Shown here one piece after another: positions 28,751 through 36,764 of a stretch of 36,790 nucleotides of DNA. The position numbers and the translations under genes are program-made. Source of the DNA: a virus. A model generated the notes under the pieces. That model made no database searches and had not been told where the DNA came from. It was given only the letters and a program-made list of their open reading frames with translations. Position 1 is the stretch's first letter, and every line of letters starts with the position of its first letter. The stretch is taken from the IMG/VR virus record IMGVR_UViG_3300049846_001307, positions 1 through 36,790 of that record; one strand, 5' to 3'.

Positions 28751-29704
28751 ATGCCTCAAGATATAAACATTAGACCAACTGTAGTATTAGATCAGCAGTT
28801 TACTTACACACCTGAAGATGTGGCAAACAAGTCAACCGACGGAACTTTAACAGCTAACAGTGACACACTATATCCAAGCCAAAAGGCGGTCAAAACCTAT
28901 GCAGATACTAAACAGGCAAATATAAACAATTTGACACTTACAGCGGTTACACCCGAAGCCACAGACAAAGTATTGATTCAAGACGTATCCGCAACCAACG
29001 AACTTAGAACAGTCACAGCTCAAAATGTGAGTAGGTTATCCTTACCAAGTGGAACGGTTGCCGAACGTGGGGTGGTGCAAATGACAACCAACCCCTTTGA
29101 GTTTAGTCTGGTTGATGTTATGCTCAACTATGGCGATATTCTAGGCTACCAAAAAGGCTTTCAATCCGCACTTAAAGCCCAGACAATAGGTATACCAATT
29201 CAAACCGCCAACACTTCAACCGCCTTGACCGATAACGTTGCAATTTTCAGTACGATATACAACGCAAGGGAGATCAGTTGTAATGGCGTGATGTTTTTCT
29301 GCAGAACACAGGGTGTATTTACAGGTGATCAGGAAAACAGCCTTGCACTATACTCAATCAATTCAGCCACTGGAGATCTTACAAGAATAGCTATTACAGC
29401 AAATAATCAAAACATATGGAAAGGCACAGCTAATACTTTTGTCTCCACAGCGTGGACAAGCCCAGTTACATTGCTTCCTGGTACTTATATCGTGGCTGGA
29501 GTCTATAATTCATCGGCACAAACAACCGCCCCAGCGATAGCTACAGCTTCAGCTCTTGCAAGTAGTGCAATGGGAAACATAGTTTTTGGAAATGCAAATA
29601 TGAAACTATATGGCACAAGAAACGTAGTCAATGCGTTGCAGTCAAGCTATATTGCCACCGATATTACAGCTGGTACAATACCTTATTGGTTTGGATTATA
29701 CTAA
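28751..29704 (+). CDS. Tail fibre / receptor-binding protein candidate (317 aa)
   Basis: Residues about 15-55 carry the fibre motif YTPEDVANKSTDGTLTANSD and LYPSQKAVKTYADTKQ, a module repeated in many tail fibres. The C-terminal part is a beta-rich globular domain with ISCNGVMFFCR, SLALYSINSATGDLTRIAITANNQN and a final PYWFGLY. It could be the receptor-binding tip or a short fibre. It lies between two copies of the small adaptor. Confidence 0.82.
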   Translation: MPQDINIRPTVVLDQQFTYTPEDVANKSTDGTLTANSDTLYPSQKAVKTYADTKQANINNLTLTAVTPEATDKVLIQDVSATNELRTVTAQNVSRLSLPSGTVAERGVVQMTTNPFEFSLVDVMLNYGDILGYQKGFQSALKAQTIGIPIQTANTSTALTDNVAIFSTIYNAREISCNGVMFFCRTQGVFTGDQENSLALYSINSATGDLTRIAITANNQNIWKGTANTFVSTAWTSPVTLLPGTYIVAGVYNSSAQTTAPAIATASALASSAMGNIVFGNANMKLYGTRNVVNALQSSYIATDITAGTIPYWFGLY

Positions 29705-29710
29705 AAAACT

Positions 29711-30058
29711 ATGTCATCTCAATTATACAACCTAGCTCACACATTATATGCTACCAACAATCAAAAAGTAGTGTATAATTTCAACACCCTAAACAATGAT
29801 ACAGGGGCGGTGATTAGTTTGTATGGTTGCACCCTATACTTCACCGCCAAAGCAAATAAAAGTGACGTTGCAAACGTTGCAGCAGTCAATACAGGCGTGC
29901 TAAATACTACCAATGGCTTAGGTACTATAATAATACCAAAAGCCACCATGGACACTGTTAGTGCCGGTGAGTATTTCTATGAGTTATCACTAGAAAACCA
30001 ACTAGGAGAAATTACAACTTTGACAACTTCAAAATGGATCGTATCACAAAAAATATAA
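29711..30058 (+). CDS. Baseplate/fibre adaptor with BppU-N-like fold, copy 2
   Basis: A 115-residue paralogue of the genes at 28401 and 30063: YNFNTLNNDTGAVISLYGCTLYFTAKAN, then IIIPKATMDTVSAGEYFYELSLENQ and a closing TSKWIVSQKI. It precedes the third copy by 4 bases. Duplication suggests each copy anchors a different fibre or part. Confidence 0.72.
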   Translation: MSSQLYNLAHTLYATNNQKVVYNFNTLNNDTGAVISLYGCTLYFTAKANKSDVANVAAVNTGVLNTTNGLGTIIIPKATMDTVSAGEYFYELSLENQLGEITTLTTSKWIVSQKI

Positions 30059-30062
30059 TATT

Positions 30063-30416
30063 ATGGCTACTCAATCAGACATTTCAGGAATAGTTCGGGG
30101 AGATACATTGACAATCAATATATCAGCTCAAAACGATAATCTAACACCTATAGACCTTACAGGGTATACAATTTTCTTTACTCTAAGAAAATACTATGAT
30201 ACTACAGACACAACCGATACACGAGCAACCATCGAAAAAACGTGGGTAAGTGCTGGATCTAGTACAAGTATAGTGATCACAGCAACTGAAATGAAAATAG
30301 AGCCAACAATTTACAAATATGACGTACAATACAAGGATCTGGGAAATAATATTGTAACTATAGCCTATGGAGATTTTGAAATCATAAACGAGGCTACTAA
30401 TCGAGCAACTATCTAA
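30063..30416 (+). CDS. Baseplate/fibre adaptor with BppU-N-like fold, copy 3
   Basis: A 117-residue protein with the start MATQSDISGIVRGDTLTINIS and LTGYTIFFTLRKYYDTTD, then TYKYDVQYKDLG-like strands and a YGDFEIINEATN end. It is the most diverged of the three. In several phages this fold precedes a fibre gene in just this way. Here it lies 3 bases before the 855-residue fibre. Confidence 0.72.
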   Translation: MATQSDISGIVRGDTLTINISAQNDNLTPIDLTGYTIFFTLRKYYDTTDTTDTRATIEKTWVSAGSSTSIVITATEMKIEPTIYKYDVQYKDLGNNIVTIAYGDFEIINEATNRATI

Positions 30417-30419
30417 TTT

Positions 30420-32987
30420 ATGGCTACTATCAATATTACTTCTACAGGTGCTACAGTGATTGATGTATTGGCAACAATCACAGTTACAAACACAGGACAA
30501 GCCTCAAATATACCGTGGGGAAACATTACTGGGGATATTACAGACCAGACAGATTTGATAGATGAATTGGATCTAAAAGTGCCATACACAGGAGCTACTA
30601 GTGATGTCAATTTAGGGACTTTTGATATTGAAAGCACACAGGCAAGGGTTGACTCTATACAACTTGATACAACCGCCACACCGATAACTAACGCCGAGGG
30701 TTTGATTCAGTGGAATGCGACAGAAAATACAGTTGATGTGGGTTTGGAAGGTGGTCAAGTTACTGGTCAATTATTTGAGGAGATGTATATTCGAGGGGTC
30801 AACAAAACTGGATCACAACTATTAGAAGGTCAGGTTGTTTATAGTGACTCGCGAACTGGAAACAAACCAAATTTTAAACTAGCAAGGGCAGACTCACACA
30901 CAACTGCTGGAGTTCTAGGGGTGCTTACGATGAATATTGATAATAATGGATCTGGTCGTGCAACCACCTTTGGGCTTGTTAGACAAATTAAAACCAATTA
31001 TACAGGCAACGGAGATTGGGGGACTACTTGGCAAGCTGGAGATACACTATGGCTATCAAAAACAGTGGCTGGTCAACTTACCAATGTAGAGCCTACAGTA
31101 CCACACCATAGCGACACAATCGGAACGGTTGCACTTGTAGGGGGGGCTGGTATTGGCGAGATCTTTATCAATATAAACCACCATAAAAGGCTTGACGACT
31201 TGGCAGATGTCAACGGCACAGCACTTACAACCACGGGGCAGATCGCAAGTTATAATGCGACTACAGGCTATCATGATTTTGACAAAAATATCAATGACTA
31301 TTTGGTCAAAAATGCTTCAATCACAGGAGCAACCAAAACTAAAATTACTTACGATTCAAAAGGTTTGGTTACGGCTGGAGCAGACGCAACCACAGCGGAT
31401 ATAGCGGATTCACTAAACAAAAGGTATGTTACCGATTCAGATCTTACCAAATTGTCAAACACAAGTGGTGTAAACACTGGAGATGAGACAAACGGCACTA
31501 TAATATCTAAGATTGGCTACACCCCCGAAAACGTAGCCAACAAGGCTACTACAATGACAGGCAACACAGCCTCAAATATTGTATACCTCACAGCTAAAGC
31601 AGTTTTTGACTGGGCAACTGGATTGTTTGTTGACCTTGTATCAAACCAAACTATTGCTGGTAACAAAACCTTTAGTGGGACTCCAGAAGTCCAAAACTCC
31701 TACCCAGCCGTGCAATTAAATACTACTGGTGATACTGGTATTGGTGGATTTATTTTTAGAAGAAATGGGTTGGCTCGCTGGCTTTTGGGGACACAAGGGT
31801 CGGAAAGCGGAGCAAACGCTGGTAACGATGTGATATTTAATGCTTATACTGATGCAGGGGCTTATTTATGGAATGCCTTTACTTTTGGTCGTGGCAACAA
31901 AAACATAACCTTAAGTGATGGAAGGGTTGCAATCAATGGGACAACTGGGAATATTACAGCTCCAAACTTATCTGGTACAAACACAGGCGATCAAACAAGT
32001 ATTGTAGGTATTACAGGTACTACAGCACAATTTAATACAGCTTTGACAGATAATGATTTTGCCACCCTTGCAGGTAGTGAAACATTAACCAATAAAACAA
32101 TCACAAGTCCAAAAATTAACCAAGTTAATGATACAAATAACAACCCCCTTGTAACATATACTACCATTGCAAGTGCTGTTAATTATTTAGATGTACGAAA
32201 TAATAGGACAGCGTTTTCTCCATCAATAACAGCGACAGGGACAGATACAAGTATCAGCATCAATATTACACCAAAAGGAACAGGACGTATTCTTGACCGC
32301 GGTGTAATTGTACCAAATATATCTAGCTCTGATACACTAACTAATAAACGTATTGTATTAAGTGCAGGAACTACAACAGCTGGTACAGCCCCTCTTAAGC
32401 TTACTACACAAACCTCACCGCTTACAGTAGCCGAGCAAGGTACTTTTGAGCTTGTTGGCAACTCGTTACAATTTACCCAACTTGCCAAAAGGCGGGGGGT
32501 TGCAATGAGTCAAGACGTGAGAATTACAAGCACCACAGTCGGAAACACAACCACCGAAAGTGGAGCTTTAATCACAGCAGAACATGAAGCTAATTATTGG
32601 GAAGTAGGAAAATGTGAAGAAATTGTTTTGCGTGGAATAGTGCAACAAACCACCACAGGTGGTGGAGTTCTCCAGATGAGAATTAAGTATGCTGGCGTGA
32701 CACTTCAAACAACCTCAACAGTTTCAGCCACTATTGCAGCAGGGACACCATTCAAGCTCGAAGTAACAACAACATGTCGCTCAACTGGAGCCACAGGAAC
32801 ACTCCAAGTGAACACACTATTTAGTATTGATGGGGTGACCTACGTCCCAGACGCTTCCACACTAGCCACAATAAACACAACTACCGTACAAGATACCACG
32901 GTGACAGCCCAGTGGACAGTGGCTAATGCTTCTAACACAATTACAGTAGCTCAAGGTCGTGTACTATGTATCGAACCAAGCAGATAA
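30420..32987 (+). CDS. Long tail fibre protein (855 aa)
   Basis: N-terminal and middle parts hold repeated fibre motifs: ITDQTDLIDELDLKVPYTGATSDVNLG, LDDLADVNGTAL, TSGVNTGDETNGTII, GYTPENVANKATTM, NLSGTNTGDQTSI and SETLTNKTITSPKINQVNDTNNN. These short repeats are typical of trimeric fibres. The C-terminal 170 residues are a beta-rich globular domain ending VAQGRVLCIEPSR, probably the receptor-binding tip. Sequence near 440-500 (GGFIFRRNGLARWLLGTQGSESG) resembles fibre knob domains. Confidence 0.88.
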   Translation: MATINITSTGATVIDVLATITVTNTGQASNIPWGNITGDITDQTDLIDELDLKVPYTGATSDVNLGTFDIESTQARVDSIQLDTTATPITNAEGLIQWNATENTVDVGLEGGQVTGQLFEEMYIRGVNKTGSQLLEGQVVYSDSRTGNKPNFKLARADSHTTAGVLGVLTMNIDNNGSGRATTFGLVRQIKTNYTGNGDWGTTWQAGDTLWLSKTVAGQLTNVEPTVPHHSDTIGTVALVGGAGIGEIFININHHKRLDDLADVNGTALTTTGQIASYNATTGYHDFDKNINDYLVKNASITGATKTKITYDSKGLVTAGADATTADIADSLNKRYVTDSDLTKLSNTSGVNTGDETNGTIISKIGYTPENVANKATTMTGNTASNIVYLTAKAVFDWATGLFVDLVSNQTIAGNKTFSGTPEVQNSYPAVQLNTTGDTGIGGFIFRRNGLARWLLGTQGSESGANAGNDVIFNAYTDAGAYLWNAFTFGRGNKNITLSDGRVAINGTTGNITAPNLSGTNTGDQTSIVGITGTTAQFNTALTDNDFATLAGSETLTNKTITSPKINQVNDTNNNPLVTYTTIASAVNYLDVRNNRTAFSPSITATGTDTSISINITPKGTGRILDRGVIVPNISSSDTLTNKRIVLSAGTTTAGTAPLKLTTQTSPLTVAEQGTFELVGNSLQFTQLAKRRGVAMSQDVRITSTTVGNTTTESGALITAEHEANYWEVGKCEEIVLRGIVQQTTTGGGVLQMRIKYAGVTLQTTSTVSATIAAGTPFKLEVTTTCRSTGATGTLQVNTLFSIDGVTYVPDASTLATINTTTVQDTTVTAQWTVANASNTITVAQGRVLCIEPSR

Positions 32988-32998
32988 TTTTTATTTAT

Positions 32999-33688
32999 AT
33001 GACTATCAAAAAAATTCAAATAAACCCAGCCAATTACACAAACCAGTCAAGCCAAAAAGTGGGCTTTGTTATGCACTGGATGGCTGGCACCCTAGCAAGC
33101 ACAGATCGCACTTTTCAAGATAGCAAAAGAAAAGCGTCCGCACATTTTGGGATTGGTGCAGATGGCACTATACACCAATACTTAGATATTGATAAGATAG
33201 CATGGCACGCTGGAGATTGGGAAGCCAACAAAAAATATATTGGGATCGAACATGAGGGCGGTTTTAGGTTAGCAAACAACCAACTAGCTAAACCGTCTAA
33301 AAAATGCCATGAGGCAAGTATCGAGCTAATAACTCAATTATGTCGAGAGCTTAAAATCTTAAAACTAGAATACAAGAAAAACATATTCAAACATAGTGAC
33401 ATAAAAGCTACTCAATGTTGTGGGTCGCTCGATGTTGACTTGATAATTCGAGAGGTCAACAACAATCTAAATCCACCAAAACCAGCCGAGAAGCCTAAAG
33501 CATGGACAAATCCACGAGGTCGAGAAGAACAGTCACGTTTTGCTTATATCAATGATTTAAATGAGATATATAATAGATGGGTAGAATCTGGAAAGTGTGA
33601 CGTGGAGGTGGCTAATGCACTTGCTGATCGAGACAATGAGATCAAAAACCTAAAAGCAACTTATAACGCAGATAACTATGTCAAATAA
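32999..33688 (+). CDS. N-acetylmuramoyl-L-alanine amidase endolysin (amidase_2)
   Basis: This 229-residue protein has zinc ligands matching the T7 lysozyme/PGRP fold: H26 in FVMHWMAG, H132 in FKHSDIKATQ and C140, with KRKASAHFGIGADGTIHQYLD and IGIEHEG (E84) between. It cuts the amide bond between MurNAc and the stem peptide at lysis. Residues after about 155 form a linker and a helical tail (REEQSRFAYINDLNEIYNRW) that may be a wall-binding or multimerising part. I chose ATG 32999 (tatATGAC) over 32966, which overlaps the fibre gene by 22 bases. No signal peptide is present, so a holin is expected. Confidence 0.93.
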   Translation: MTIKKIQINPANYTNQSSQKVGFVMHWMAGTLASTDRTFQDSKRKASAHFGIGADGTIHQYLDIDKIAWHAGDWEANKKYIGIEHEGGFRLANNQLAKPSKKCHEASIELITQLCRELKILKLEYKKNIFKHSDIKATQCCGSLDVDLIIREVNNNLNPPKPAEKPKAWTNPRGREEQSRFAYINDLNEIYNRWVESGKCDVEVANALADRDNEIKNLKATYNADNYVK

Positions 33689-33923
33689 CATACTAAGAAT
33701 AATTTTTAACAAAATTTTACAAAAAGCAAGTATTTTATCGCTTGCTGGATCAATCATATACACGGCATATACAGCTGATATATATAGCTATGATACACAC
33801 ATGTTCTATTATTTTCTATGGTTAAATATTGCCACGGTGTGGGGGTCAATTTCAGTCATTGCCTTTATACTCCAAGAATGGCTAAAAATTAAAACAATCA
33901 AAAAATATGGTCAAGATTTATGA
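33678..33923 (+). CDS. Holin candidate (81 aa, two transmembrane helices)
   Basis: Two hydrophobic helices (about 20-33, LAGSIIYTAYTAD-like; and 43-66, YYFLWLNIATVWGSISVIAFIL) with a basic C-terminus (KIKTIKKYGQDL). It overlaps the amidase gene by 11 bases. The position and topology fit a holin that releases endolysin to the wall. The sequence family is not recognised. Confidence 0.7.
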   Translation: MSNNILRIIFNKILQKASILSLAGSIIYTAYTADIYSYDTHMFYYFLWLNIATVWGSISVIAFILQEWLKIKTIKKYGQDL

Positions 33924-34188
33924 TGTGAAACTATTTTCGGATGGTGTTTATGATGTGGGCTTGTTGTCAATCTTTGTTTTTGTTTTGGTTGGTTTGGCTG
34001 TGTATATGATGGTCACTGGTGGTGATCTTGAGACACAACAAGAAATCAAACAGATCCGAGAAACAAGGGAATTGAAACATATTCTAGTTAAACATGTTGA
34101 GGACGCAAAGGTTACAATTCAAACAATGGTTGACATTAAAGAGTCAAACAGTAAGATTTTAGAATTACTAGAAAATCAAATTAAATAG
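33907..34188 (+). CDS. Membrane protein with cytoplasmic helix (93 aa), lysis region
   Basis: One transmembrane helix (about 18-38, VGLLSIFVFVLVGLAVYMMV) then a charged helical domain (LETQQEIKQIRETRELKHILVKHVEDAKVTIQTM). It overlaps the holin candidate by 17 bases. It could be a second holin, an antiholin or a spanin-like part. Confidence 0.65.
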   Translation: MVKIYDVKLFSDGVYDVGLLSIFVFVLVGLAVYMMVTGGDLETQQEIKQIRETRELKHILVKHVEDAKVTIQTMVDIKESNSKILELLENQIK

Positions 34189-34189
34189 T

Positions 34190-34525
34190 ATGGATCAATC
34201 AATTATAACAGCACTAGGGGGGTCGAGTATCGGAATATTACTAATAGGTGTGATTCAGTTGTCAAATATTGCTTTACAGCTTTATCAAATGTTTTTGGAC
34301 GCTCAAAAAGCCAACAACCACAAACAGGTCAAAGATTTTCAGGAGCAAATAAATTTGCTTACAAAAAAGTTGGAAAAAAATGAATCTAAAATCGAAAGTC
34401 TGGAAAAAGAGATCTATGAACTGCACCAAGAGAACGCCGAACTAAGAGGATTGCTACAAGCACAGGAAAATAAAGAGGAATTGATACAAAAATTTATCAA
34501 AAAACAATCAAAACAAGATAAATAG
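34190..34525 (+). CDS. Membrane-anchored coiled-coil protein (111 aa), lysis region
   Basis: An N-terminal hydrophobic segment (ALGGSSIGILLIGVIQLSNIAL, about 8-29) is followed by a long coiled coil (LTKKLEKNESKIESLEKEIYELHQENAELRGLLQ). The layout matches Rz-like i-spanins or phage XhlA-type lysis proteins. It is the last late gene; the terminator at 34532 follows. Confidence 0.68.
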   Translation: MDQSIITALGGSSIGILLIGVIQLSNIALQLYQMFLDAQKANNHKQVKDFQEQINLLTKKLEKNESKIESLEKEIYELHQENAELRGLLQAQENKEELIQKFIKKQSKQDK

Positions 34526-34531
34526 CAATAT

Positions 34532-34553
34532 AACGCCCATACAGGCGTTTTTT
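34532..34553 (+). terminator. Terminator of the late operon
   Basis: AACGCC/GGCGTT (34532-34537 with 34544-34549) around CATACA, followed by TTTT. It lies between converging genes. Confidence 0.85.
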
Positions 34554-34573
34554 AGTTTGAGTGGGGTATTTGG

Positions 34574-35323
34574 TTAGGTATTTTGTAATTCTTTCCCTTT
34601 GGTTAGCTTATTTAATAAGTATTTTTGACCTTTGGCAGTAACCATTGTTTTTGTGGTCAAAACATTGTCTCCAGTTTTTGGGTGTATAAAACTTGACTCC
34701 AAAACCACAAAATAGCCATTATTGACAAAAATTTGATACGGTCTGTTTTTGCGATCCAAAATGTCAAAATCTCTAAGCTTAGTAAAAAGAGTGTTTCGAC
34801 CAAAAGGCAATTTTAAAACTTTTGCACATGTCGCCATGTCGATGGCGTTGGTTGTGTCTAATAATGCGGTGGCAAACTCAACCTTGTCTTTGTCTTGCTC
34901 AATCTTGGTTTCTAGCTCTAGTATTTTTTCCTGATCTTCAAGGTGGGCTTTTAATGCTTCAATATAATTTTGTGGAATTTGTTTTTGTTGTGATACAATT
35001 TCAGTCTTGCCAGTTTGTAAAAGCTCATCAAGTTTTTCATTTGCAAATAATTCGAACTCAACACTGATCCATTCAGCAAGTTTTAAAGCAATTCTACGAT
35101 CTCCAAAAGTTCCTTGTTCTTTCCCTTTTCCTAAGGTCTGGGATAATCCCAAACCTTGATCCTTTTTTGTGTAAGCAGTTAAAAATCGTTGAGTATTTGG
35201 CAACCGTTTCCACTCATTAATATCTTTACCAAAATGCTTACAAATCTTTGTGAGATTGACCTTTCCATTTACAACTTCAAAAATACTTAAATCAAAGTTT
35301 TCAACTAAAACTAAATCCGACAT
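34574..35323 (-). CDS. KilA-N antirepressor with C-terminal ANT/KilAC-like domain (249 aa)
   Basis: The N-terminal KilA-N domain has VNLTKICKHFGKDINEWKRLPNTQRFL and TFGDRRIALKLAEWISVEFELFANEKL (about 22-102). A coiled linker follows (ILELETKIEQDKDKV), then the antirepressor C-terminal domain: DMATCAKVLKLPFGRNTLFTKLRDFDILD, PYQIFVNNGYFVV and TMVTAKGQKYLLNKL. Such proteins disable or replace repressors, usually in temperate or regulated phages, but no integrase or CI-like repressor is seen here. Transcription comes from 35418-35446 through an unusual leader with a terminator. Confidence 0.92.
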   Translation of the reverse strand: MSDLVLVENFDLSIFEVVNGKVNLTKICKHFGKDINEWKRLPNTQRFLTAYTKKDQGLGLSQTLGKGKEQGTFGDRRIALKLAEWISVEFELFANEKLDELLQTGKTEIVSQQKQIPQNYIEALKAHLEDQEKILELETKIEQDKDKVEFATALLDTTNAIDMATCAKVLKLPFGRNTLFTKLRDFDILDRKNRPYQIFVNNGYFVVLESSFIHPKTGDNVLTTKTMVTAKGQKYLLNKLTKGKELQNT

Positions 35324-35329
35324 AAAATA

Positions 35330-35412
35330 GATATAAAAAGACCCACGCCGTTACCTTCCGAGTTTTGGAGCGTGGGGGTTGTTAGGAAGGTAACCTTAGC
35401 CAAAATCGGATA
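35330..35412 (-). ncRNA. Pseudoknot/attenuator leader of the antirepressor gene
   Basis: On the minus-strand RNA, GTTACCTTCC (35394-35385) can pair perfectly over 10 bp with GGAAGGTAAC (35359-35350). CCCACGC (35376-35370) pairs over 7 bp with GCGTGGG (35348-35342), followed by T5 (35339-35335). The segment order is A-B-A'-B'. B-B' with the T-run is a terminator; A-A' spans part of it and would act as antiterminator, or all form a pseudoknot. No known family is recognised. Confidence 0.75.
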
Positions 35413-35417
35413 CTCTC

Positions 35418-35446
35418 ACCATAACAATAATATTTTATTTTGTCAA
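35418..35446 (-). promoter_or_regulatory. Leftward promoter of the antirepressor gene
   Basis: Minus strand: TTGACA (35446-35441), a 17-base AT-rich spacer and TATGGT (35423-35418). The spacer lacks AAATAAA at the early-class offset; it has that string immediately after the -35. Confidence 0.78.
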
Positions 35447-35491
35447 CTTAAATCCAGTAATACCATTTTAAAAAACTAAAACAATATAATA

Positions 35492-35776
35492 TTATTTATT
35501 GTAATAATTTTGGATAAAATCAATGGCAGTGGCTCTATGATTGCCGTCTCCGATATTTAGTCCATTTTTAGAATATTCTAAGTAAATGATTGGATCTTCT
35601 AACTCTTTATTATCAGTCAATAAATGTACAAAAAACACTATTTTTTTTAAGTGTCTGGCTTTAGGTATGTCTAACCCATACTGACCAGTCATCGCCTCAA
35701 AAACCTCCTTATAGGTTAAAATTTCTGGCAAATCTGACCATATAATCGAATCAAAGGCTGTTTTTATTTGGAGCAT
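35492..35776 (-). CDS. Small ParB-like domain protein (94 aa)
   Basis: The motif GDGNHRAT (residues 76-83) after the strand DPIIYLEYSKNGLNI is the ParB/Srx-fold nucleotide-binding signature. A helical part precedes it (YKEVFEAMTGQYGLDIPKARHLKK). It is smaller than the ParB protein at 13003. It could act in DNA processing or be a small regulatory cousin. It overlaps its upstream gene by 13 bases. Confidence 0.78.
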   Translation of the reverse strand: MLQIKTAFDSIIWSDLPEILTYKEVFEAMTGQYGLDIPKARHLKKIVFFVHLLTDNKELEDPIIYLEYSKNGLNIGDGNHRATAIDFIQNYYNK

Positions 35777-35976
35777 ACAAAATTTGCAATATCGTTATAA
35801 AAGATCAAAGTATTGCCATCTTTATCAATGGCTAATGTTTTACCTTCCAAGGTGTCTAAAAGACTTATAAAATCGTCTTGACTGAGTTTTGATTGGAGAT
35901 CATTAAGTTTTACCACCTGATAACTTTCAAAATCAATAATTAGATTTTGAATCCAGTCGGTGTGTTGGAGTTGCAT
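35764..35976 (-). CDS. Hypothetical protein (70 aa)
   Basis: A compact soluble protein: helix (LNDLQSKLSQDDFISLLDTLEGK) then strands (TLAIDKDGNTLIFYNDI) ending NFVCSK. It overlaps the ParB-like gene by 13 bases. The pair may act together. No family is recognised. Confidence 0.65.
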   Translation of the reverse strand: MQLQHTDWIQNLIIDFESYQVVKLNDLQSKLSQDDFISLLDTLEGKTLAIDKDGNTLIFYNDIANFVCSK

Positions 35977-35979
35977 AAA

Positions 35980-36312
35980 TTAGTTACTAGTAAAGTTTTT
36001 TGTTAAATTATTACTTGCTTCTTCCATAGTTGGCACTGAATCAATAAAATCTTTTAGATCTGAATCTTTAATTGTAAGTCTCGGATCTTTAGCTAGTATC
36101 AAATCAATAAAGTTATTAGATGTTGTCATAGCAACCATTTCCGCTTGTTTTATTTCTTTGATGGGTAAAGTGTCAAGCAAATAATAAAACAGCTCTAATT
36201 TATGGCTTGCTTCAATTAAATCAGTAATTGAATTCCAATTACTAGGGTGGCTCCAAGTTCCTATTGCCAACTTTTTAAACCGAAAAACTAGATCTTTAAA
36301 ATATTGAAACAT
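35980..36312 (-). CDS. Hypothetical protein (110 aa)
   Basis: A helical, soluble protein starting MFQYFKDLVFRFKKLAIG, with a hydrophobic centre (ASHKLELFYYLLDTLPIKE) and a SVPTMEEASNNLT tail. It lies in the leftward operon, 3 bases from its downstream neighbour. Function unknown. Confidence 0.65.
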   Translation of the reverse strand: MFQYFKDLVFRFKKLAIGTWSHPSNWNSITDLIEASHKLELFYYLLDTLPIKEIKQAEMVAMTTSNNFIDLILAKDPRLTIKDSDLKDFIDSVPTMEEASNNLTKNFTSN

Positions 36313-36335
36313 AAAACAAATAATCTTTTTATAGT

Positions 36336-36536
36336 TTATTTTTTGTCAGAAACTTTAAAACCGATTATTAACAACCACCATAACAAAACAAACCTATCTA
36401 TGTTACTCCAAGACGAAATATCATAATTAAACTCCCATTTGATGAATTGTATGAGAATAACCCCCAAAAAGAACAACAGCAAATCGGTTGCGATCAAAAC
36501 CACGGCGAATATTAAAGATTTAGGAAATGAAGACAT
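36336..36536 (-). CDS. Small two-helix membrane protein (66 aa)
   Basis: Two hydrophobic helices (about 8-31, LIFAVVLIATDLLLFFLGVILIQF; and 46-61, FVLLWWLLIIGFKV) separated by an acidic/Trp loop (KWEFNYDISSWSNIDR). It follows the junction-spanning gene by 6 bases in the leftward operon. An early membrane protein of unknown role. Confidence 0.7.
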   Translation of the reverse strand: MSSFPKSLIFAVVLIATDLLLFFLGVILIQFIKWEFNYDISSWSNIDRFVLLWWLLIIGFKVSDKK

Positions 36537-36542
36537 GTTGTA

Positions 36543-36764
36543 TTATAATTTAATTTCTTTTAAAAAATGGTTTAAAATGCTTTCCACTGTGGCTGGTTGC
36601 CAAACTTTAGACATTGCATGCTTTGTATTTTCTATAGCTTTTAAAATGTCTTTTTCTTTGATCCCAGACGCTTTAGCTTGCACTGTTTTAACCTCTTTAA
36701 TCACCTCTTTTTCAACCTCTCTCACTTCGAGATTAGATCCTAGTATGCGACCGTCTTCAGTCAT
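36543..36764 (-). CDS. C-terminal part of the junction-spanning hypothetical protein
   Basis: This frame reads MTEDGRILGSNLEV...ESILNHFLKEIKL, stop at 36543. It is not a complete gene. Upstream of the Met at 36764 the frame stays open to the end of the window and, through the terminal repeat, continues to the ATG at 505. Only 36543-36610 is unique here; the rest duplicates 1-154. Confidence 0.85.
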   Translation of the reverse strand: MTEDGRILGSNLEVREVEKEVIKEVKTVQAKASGIKEKDILKAIENTKHAMSKVWQPATVESILNHFLKEIKL

